In this document: positions 16,244 to 20,360 of the stretch, piece after piece
Numbering within the stretch: position 1 is the first letter of the stretch
How the letters are laid out: the number at the start of each line of letters is the position of its first letter
DNA from: Schleiferiaceae bacterium
Lineage (GTDB): Bacteria; Bacteroidota; Bacteroidia; Flavobacteriales; Schleiferiaceae
Assembly (NCBI GenBank): GCA_023260615.1
Contig: JALQUY010000002.1
Span: 1-20,360, forward strand
Direction: 5' to 3'
Length of the DNA stretch: 20,360 nucleotides
Translations under genes and position numbers: made by a program
The notes under the pieces: generated by a model
Databases searched by the model: none
The model's input: only the letters and a program-made list of their open reading frames with translations
What the model was told of the DNA's origin: nothing

Positions 16244-19200
16244 TTAGGCTTTCCGAACGCCAAAGACTACGTCATGCCCTTCTAAGTCCGATTCTAGCGT
16301 GAAACTCCCGTCGGCAGGCACCTCAAAGGTCAAGGAGTCAGCCAAAACTTCCGCACAGAGGTAAGCCTCATGCGCCCGTACAGCGGACAAAGCTTCCTCC
16401 GAACCGCTTACCCATACCTGAATGCGATCTGTAATCTCCAAGCCGCTGTCTTTGCGCAAGCCTTGGATGCGGTTGACGGCTTCGCGGGCGAGGCCTTCTT
16501 GAATTAACTCGGGGCTTAGGGTGAGGTCCACCGCGAGGGTGGTGCCACGCTCAGATGCCACGGCCATGCCGGGGATGTCGTCAGTTTGTACGTCCACGTC
16601 CTCGCCGCTCAGCTCAAAAGCGCCATGGGCCAAGGGTAGCGTGTATGTACCGGTTTGCTCCAAGGCAGCGATGGCTTCAGGGCTGAGCTGGCTGATGGCC
16701 GCAGCGACGTCCTTCATTTGAGGACCTGCCTTGGGACCCAAGGCCTTGAAGTTGGCTTTGGCGCGTTTAACAAATACGCCAGAGGCATCGTCCACCAGTT
16801 CCAACGCTTTGGCATTGACTTCCGCCAAGACCAAGGCTTCCACTGCCCGAACGTCTTCGCGCTGAGCGGCGCTCAAAACCGGGACGAGCACGCGCGCAAT
16901 GGGCTGGCGCACCCGAATTTTTTCCTTTTTACGCACGCTAAGCACCAAGGAGCTCAAGCGTTGCGCGAGGGCCATGCGACGCTCCAAGTCGCTGTCGATG
17001 GCCGAAGTATCGGCTACGGGGAAGTCGGAGGTGTGCACGGATAGCGCTTCGGGGTGCAAATCGCGGTAGAGCTGTTCGGCGTAGAAGGGGGCCACGGGCG
17101 CCATCAAGCGCGCAATGGTGTCCAAGCACGTGTAGAGCGTTTGGTAGGCCGCCAGCTTGTCGGGGCCCATTTCGCCTTTCCAGAAGCGTCGGCGGCAGAG
17201 GCGAACGTACCAGTTGGAAAGTTCATCTTGAACAAAGTCGCTGATGGGGCGGAAGCCACGCGTGGGCTCAAAGTCGTCGAGGGCGGCAGTGACGTCGGCC
17301 ACCAAACTGTTCAGTTTGGAGAGGATCCAGCGGTCAATTTCGGGCCGATCGGCTAAGGGAACCTGAGGTGCACTGGGGTCAAAACCGTCCACCTGCGCAT
17401 AGAGCGCCAAGAAGCCGTAGGTGTTGTGAAGCGTGCCAAAGAATTTGCGCTGCACCTCTGTCACACCGGCAAAGTCAAACTTTAGGTTGTCCCACGGCTG
17501 GGCGTTGGTCAGCATGTACCAGCGAAGCGCGTCCGAACCGTATTCGTCCATCGCTTGGAAGGGGTCCACGGCATTGCCCAGACGCTTAGACATTTTTTGG
17601 CCGTTCTTATCCAGCACCAATCCATTGGAAATAACGGCTTTGTACGCCACGCTGTCAAAGACGAGACCCGCGATGGCGTGGAGGGTAAAGAACCAGCCGC
17701 GCGTTTGGTCCACGCCTTCAGCGATGAAATCCGCAGGGAAAGCTTTGTTTTGATCGACCGCTTCTTTGTTTTCAAAGGGATAGTGCACCTGCGCGTAGGG
17801 CATGGCGCCGGAGTCAAACCACACGTCGATGAGGTCGGATTCGCGCTTCATGGGCGCGCCTGTCGAAGCGGTGAGAATCCAGGCGTCTACGTGGGGGCGG
17901 TGAAGGTCCACCTGGGCGTAGTTGGCCTCTGAAAAGTCTCCGGGGACAAAGTCGGCCAAGGGATTGCTGGCCATGTGGCCCGCTGCGACGGATTTTTCGA
18001 GCTCCGCTTTCAAGGTTTCAATGGAGTCGATAACGATTTGCTCGCTGCCGTCCTCGGTGCGCCAGATGGGCAATGGGATGCCCCAGTAGCGGCTGCGGGA
18101 GAGGTTCCAGTCGTTCAGGTTTTCCAACCAGTTGCCAAAGCGGCCCGTACCGGTGCTGGCGGGTTTCCATTGGATTTCTTGGTTGAGGGCCTGCAAGCGC
18201 TCTTTGACGGCGGTTGTCTTGATGAACCAGCTGTCCAAGGGGTAGTACAGAACGGGCTTGTCGGTGCGCCAGCAGTGGGGGTAGCTGTGGCTGTACTTCT
18301 GCACCTTGAAGGCCTTTCCTTCTTGCTTGAGCTGGATGGAAATGCGTTCGTCGGCGCTGAGTTCGGGCTTTTCGCTGTCCGCATAGTACTCGTTCTTCAC
18401 GTACATGCCCGCCAGATCGCCCATCTGAGCGACAAAGCGGCCCTGGAGGTCGACCAAGGGCACGGGCGTGCCGTTTTCGTCCAAGACCAACATGGGGGGA
18501 ACGCCGGCAGCTGCAGCGACACGCGCGTCATCTGCACCAAAGGTGGGCGCCGTGTGCACGATACCCGTACCGTCTTCCGTGGTGACAAAATCGCCCGGGA
18601 TGACTTGGAAGGCTTGATCCGCGTTCTCGTAGGGAAGCGTGTAGGGAAGCAACTGGGCATAGCGCAAGCCCACCAGCTCGCTGCCTGTAAAGGTTTTAAG
18701 CACCGACCAGGGTAGGACCTTGCCTTCTGGTCCGCCTTCTACGTTCTGGTCTTCTTCGCGGAAATATTTGGAAATCAAGGCTTCCGCCAAGATGACGCGC
18801 TGCTTTTCTTTGGTGTAAGGGTTGAAGGTGTCCACCAAGGCGTAGACAATCTTCGGACCCACCGTGAGGGCTGTGTTAGAGGGCAGCGTCCAAGGCGTGG
18901 TCGTCCAGGCCATGAGGTGCGCAGGCTCGGCGCCAAAAAGGGCGTCCGATTGGGCGCTGGGCGTCACAGCAAAAAGCGCGGTGGCGGAAACGTCCATCAC
19001 ATCGCGGTAGCATCCGGGTTGGTTCAGCTCGTGCGAGCTCAGACCCGTCCCTGCTTTGGGAGAGTAGGGCTGAATCGTGTAGCCTTTGTAGAGGTAGCCT
19101 TTTTGGTGAATTTGGGCCAAAAGCCACCACACCGTCTCCATATACTTAGAGGTATAGGTCACGTAGGGATGCTCCATGTCGACCCAGTACCCCATGCGGG

Positions 19201-19606
19201 TGGTCAGGTCGTTCCAAATGTCCGTGTAGCGCATGACCGCATTGCGGCACGCAGCATTGTATTCCTCTACCGTGATGGTCTTTCCAATGTCCTCCTTGGT
19301 GATGCCAAGTTCCTTTTCGACCCCCAGTTCTACGGGCAGTCCATGGGTGTCCCAGCCCGCACGGCGGTCCACCTTGAAGCCTTTCTGCGTCTTGTAGCGG
19401 CAGAAGACATCCTTGAGGGCGCGGGCCATGACATGGTGAATGCCGGGCAAACCGTTGGCCGAAGGAGGGCCTTCGTAAAAAACAAACTCAGGTCCGTCGT
19501 GGCGGATGGATTGGGCAAAAACGTCGTTTTCCTCCCAGTATTGGAGGATGTCGCGTTGGATAATGGGCAAGTTCAGGGAACCGCGCTCGGGGAATCGTTG
19601 GCTCAT
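16244..19606 (-). CDS. ileS: Isoleucyl-tRNA synthetase, IleRS2 type with GIHH signature
   Basis: This 1120-aa class I synthetase charges tRNA(Ile). The Rossmann fold starts with EGPPSANGLPGIHHVMAR (45-62). The usual HxGH signature reads G55-I-H57-H58, so its first and third residues are swapped. AGWDTHGLPVE confirms the family. A large CP1 editing insert (about 190-420) contains the TTPWTLPSNT segment. The second signature KMSKR is intact at 671-675 (M672), followed by a tRNA-anticodon-binding helical domain and a long C-terminal extension. Length and sequence fit the eukaryote-like type 2, which is naturally less sensitive to mupirocin. The frame is open to 19621, but ATG 19606 overlaps the ridA stop (ATGA) and is preferred. 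It is the only ileS seen, so presumably the housekeeping copy. Confidence 0.95.
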   Translation of the reverse strand: MSQRFPERGSLNLPIIQRDILQYWEENDVFAQSIRHDGPEFVFYEGPPSANGLPGIHHVMARALKDVFCRYKTQKGFKVDRRAGWDTHGLPVELGVEKELGITKEDIGKTITVEEYNAACRNAVMRYTDIWNDLTTRMGYWVDMEHPYVTYTSKYMETVWWLLAQIHQKGYLYKGYTIQPYSPKAGTGLSSHELNQPGCYRDVMDVSATALFAVTPSAQSDALFGAEPAHLMAWTTTPWTLPSNTALTVGPKIVYALVDTFNPYTKEKQRVILAEALISKYFREEDQNVEGGPEGKVLPWSVLKTFTGSELVGLRYAQLLPYTLPYENADQAFQVIPGDFVTTEDGTGIVHTAPTFGADDARVAAAAGVPPMLVLDENGTPVPLVDLQGRFVAQMGDLAGMYVKNEYYADSEKPELSADERISIQLKQEGKAFKVQKYSHSYPHCWRTDKPVLYYPLDSWFIKTTAVKERLQALNQEIQWKPASTGTGRFGNWLENLNDWNLSRSRYWGIPLPIWRTEDGSEQIVIDSIETLKAELEKSVAAGHMASNPLADFVPGDFSEANYAQVDLHRPHVDAWILTASTGAPMKRESDLIDVWFDSGAMPYAQVHYPFENKEAVDQNKAFPADFIAEGVDQTRGWFFTLHAIAGLVFDSVAYKAVISNGLVLDKNGQKMSKRLGNAVDPFQAMDEYGSDALRWYMLTNAQPWDNLKFDFAGVTEVQRKFFGTLHNTYGFLALYAQVDGFDPSAPQVPLADRPEIDRWILSKLNSLVADVTAALDDFEPTRGFRPISDFVQDELSNWYVRLCRRRFWKGEMGPDKLAAYQTLYTCLDTIARLMAPVAPFYAEQLYRDLHPEALSVHTSDFPVADTSAIDSDLERRMALAQRLSSLVLSVRKKEKIRVRQPIARVLVPVLSAAQREDVRAVEALVLAEVNAKALELVDDASGVFVKRAKANFKALGPKAGPQMKDVAAAISQLSPEAIAALEQTGTYTLPLAHGAFELSGEDVDVQTDDIPGMAVASERGTTLAVDLTLSPELIQEGLAREAVNRIQGLRKDSGLEITDRIQVWVSGSEEALSAVRAHEAYLCAEVLADSLTFEVPADGSFTLESDLEGHDVVFGVRKA

Positions 19607-20040
19607 AGGGCCGCGATGCACTTCAGTTCAACAGCAATGGGGGTCGGAAGCGAGAGCACCTCTACCGTGGTCCGGCAGGGCTTGGGGTTCACATCCGCGA
19701 AATACTCGGCATACAAGCGATTGAAGGTGGGAAAGTCCCGCTTCATATCGGTCAAAAACACGGTAATGTCCACCAGCTGACCCCACTGGGCGCCGGCTTC
19801 TTCCAGAATCGTTTTCACGTTGGCCATGACCGAATGCACTTGGGCCTCAAAGTCATAGTCCACCACCTTTCCTTCTGCGTCCAACACCAAACCCGGAACC
19901 GAAGCCGCACTGGTGTCGCTCTTGGGTTTCCGCGGGCCAACGCCAGACAAAAACAAGAGATCACCCACCCGGCGGGTCATGGGATAGGCCCCCACGGGAA
20001 GTGGGGCATTGGAAGAAGGGGAAGAAGAGGTCTCGCTCAT
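19603..20040 (-). CDS. RidA family (YjgF/UK114) protein, 2-aminomuconate deaminase-like
   Basis: This 145-aa protein has the RidA fold signature. Conserved features are GAYP (17-20), LLFLSGVGPR (28-37), the EEAGAQWGQLVDITVFLTDM block, FNRLYAEYF (106-114) and PCRTTVEV with the conserved substrate-carboxylate Arg123. RidA proteins hydrolyse reactive enamine/imine intermediates. The GPR loop followed by an insert of about 12 residues, and the ending PTPIAVELKCIA, resemble the 2-aminomuconate deaminase subgroup as I remember it, although no kynurenine or aminophenol genes are nearby. The frame is open to 20094, but MSETSS at 20040 follows a near-perfect promoter element, so I use it. It is coupled to ileS by a 4-nt overlap. 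Confidence 0.88.
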   Translation of the reverse strand: MSETSSSPSSNAPLPVGAYPMTRRVGDLLFLSGVGPRKPKSDTSAASVPGLVLDAEGKVVDYDFEAQVHSVMANVKTILEEAGAQWGQLVDITVFLTDMKRDFPTFNRLYAEYFADVNPKPCRTTVEVLSLPTPIAVELKCIAAL

Positions 20041-20047
20041 ACGGCCA

Positions 20048-20055
20048 CAAAAGTA
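20048..20055 (-). promoter_or_regulatory. -7 promoter element for ridA-ileS
   Basis: The minus strand reads TACTTTTG, a full match to TAnnTTTG, 7 nt upstream of the ridA ATG. The expected transcript would begin about 3-4 nt before the start codon, giving a near-leaderless mRNA. No convincing -33 TTTG is visible 19-21 nt further upstream. Confidence 0.55.
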
Positions 20056-20103
20056 CCCCATTTGCCGGGAACGCCCGCGCTTATGGGGCGACACCGGTGG
20101 GGT

Positions 20104-20122
20104 ATTAAGCGTTTAAAACGGC
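20104..20122 (+). repeat. Dispersed intergenic motif, copy B
   Basis: The plus strand reads ATTAAGCGTTTAA then AACGGC, followed at once by CTAGAGAA. It matches copy A at 111-133 in inverted orientation, apart from a 3-nt GCG insertion and one A. A second CTAG lies at 20142, so this intergenic region shares both the motif and the CTAG enrichment of the left edge. Confidence 0.45.
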
Positions 20123-20144
20123 TAGAGAAAAACCAAAAGGTCTA

Positions 20145-20175
20145 GAAATAGAAAACGCCGCATTTTCAGCGGCGT
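20145..20175 (-). terminator. Leftward intrinsic terminator
   Basis: A perfect 7-bp GC-rich stem (ACGCCGC at 20155-20161 with GCGGCGT at 20169-20175) encloses a 7-nt loop. On the minus strand it is followed by a T-rich tract reading TTTCTATTTCT. The plus strand has no T tract after the stem. It lies about 80 nt after the possible upstream gene stop at 20256 and 115 nt before the ridA start. Confidence 0.75.
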
Positions 20176-20215
20176 CTCACAACCCTTGATGAATCCGTTC
20201 GTTTTCGAAAGATTC
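20148..20215 (-). ncRNA. Candidate short RNA or attenuated leader
   Basis: The interval between the -7 element at 20220-20227 and the terminator would give an RNA of about 65-70 nt ending in the strong hairpin. It matches no RNA family I recognise; it is not a tRNA, SRP RNA or 6S RNA by eye. It could be a small RNA, a terminated ridA-ileS leader, or only the trailer of the preceding gene. Confidence 0.3.
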
Positions 20216-20219
20216 TTTG

Positions 20220-20227
20220 CAAAGATA
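20220..20227 (-). promoter_or_regulatory. Leftward -7 promoter element upstream of the terminator
   Basis: The minus strand reads TATCTTTG, a full match to TAnnTTTG, inside an AT-rich stretch. It overlaps a 12-bp perfect palindrome TCTTTGCAAAGA (20214-20225). No standard -33 TTTG is present; that position is occupied by the AGTGTACACT palindrome. Confidence 0.5.
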
Positions 20228-20242
20228 GCAATATTTTAACTT

Positions 20243-20252
20243 AGTGTACACT
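20243..20252. promoter_or_regulatory. Palindromic operator-like site
   Basis: AGTGTACACT is a perfect 10-bp palindrome centred about 20 nt upstream of the TA of the -7 element, where a -33 box would be expected. Its position suits a transcription-factor site controlling that promoter. No regulator can be named from the sequence. Confidence 0.3.
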
Positions 20253-20255
20253 TTA

Positions 20256-20360
20256 CTATATCTTTTTTTCCGAAATTTGTACCTGCAAGTGATTGGGTGC
20301 CTTTTTCAAGGCTGCGTCAAGGGTAAGATTTCTGAGCCTTTTCGATACCCTTGGCCCCCC
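20256..20360 (-). CDS. Possible C-terminal end of a truncated leftward gene
   Basis: A frame is open from the right edge to a TAG at 20256-20258 and encodes 34 residues ending LTLDAALKKAPNHLQVQISEKKI. I do not recognise it. The composition looks protein-like and the placement, ending about 80 nt before an intrinsic terminator, is what a gene end would show. A 34-codon open frame can also arise by chance, so support is weak. Confidence 0.35.
   Translation of the reverse strand, partial: GGPRVSKRLRNLTLDAALKKAPNHLQVQISEKKI

Noticed and set aside
18917..19780. A 287-codon plus-strand open frame across ileS and ridA
   Set aside because: It lies antisense to two confident genes and has no motif of its own.
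20122..20163. A 13-residue leftward micro-ORF (MRRFLFLDLLVFL) starting in the terminator loop
   Set aside because: The Phe/Leu richness follows from the T-rich termination tract, there is no ribosome-binding site, and the start is buried in the hairpin.
20189..20239. A 16-residue plus-strand micro-ORF in the right intergenic region
   Set aside because: Length is within chance, no promoter or coding signal supports it, and it overlaps the leftward promoter.
20299..20312. A 5-bp hairpin (GCCTT/AAGGC) with a GAAA loop on the minus strand
   Set aside because: Short stem with no adjacent T tract or RNA context, and it lies within the possible coding tail.
20318..20353. An 8-bp inverted repeat CAAGGGTA/TACCCTTG with a 20-nt gap
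   Set aside because: Long loop, no T tract on either strand and it falls inside the possible coding tail; probably coincidental.

Overview
The window reads as a compact chromosomal segment from a member of the Bacteroidota, most likely a Flavobacteriales-like lineage that is GC-rich for the group (judged by eye, not computed). Supporting evidence: a gliding/type IX secretion lipoprotein (GldH), the T9SS attachment protein PorZ with its own C-terminal sorting domain, the Bacteroidota-type Cys-rich RicT/PSP1 protein, a DUF4837 lipoprotein, a DksA/TraR protein with a degenerate zinc finger, TAnnTTTG-like promoter elements, and start codons without clear Shine-Dalgarno sequences. No tRNA, rRNA, CRISPR array, transposase or phage gene was seen.

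Layout. Positions 1-204 are intergenic and hold an array of short CTAG-bounded stem-loop repeats that probably continues beyond the left edge. Positions 205-5778 form a leftward block: ricT, gldH, a class A penicillin-binding protein, scoA, scoB. Only 27 bp separate ricT from the rightward pair porZ-recO (5806-8822). recO then collides tail-to-tail with a long leftward block (8819-20040), which reads in transcription order ridA, ileS, dksA-like, lspA, M28 peptidase, gpsA, tatA, gatA, mltD-like transglycosylase, DUF4837 lipoprotein. Most junctions in that block are 4-nt overlaps or gaps under 15 nt. Larger gaps before dksA and tatA carry candidate promoters, so the block is probably several nested transcripts. 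Positions 20041-20255 are an AT-rich regulatory region with a second copy of a motif from the left edge, a leftward intrinsic terminator, a leftward promoter and a palindrome. The last 105 bases may be the end of another leftward gene.

Themes. Much of the content serves the cell envelope: peptidoglycan synthesis (PBP1A-like) and cleavage (LysM transglycosylase), lipoprotein signal-peptide removal (LspA), Tat export (TatA), T9SS/gliding (GldH, PorZ) and phospholipid precursor supply (GpsA). The remainder is translation (IleS, GatA), ketone-body CoA transfer (ScoAB), repair (RecO), regulation (DksA-like) and metabolite-damage control (RidA).

The coding part is mostly housekeeping and I do not see a clear new multi-gene system. 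The points most worth a second look are: an isoleucyl-tRNA synthetase with a swapped class I signature motif (GIHH in place of HxGH); covarying stem-loop repeats at the left edge, with a related motif in inverted orientation at the other end; a promoter-terminator unit upstream of ridA-ileS that could encode a roughly 65-70 nt RNA or an attenuated leader; and a very tight, possibly leaderless divergent start between ricT and porZ.
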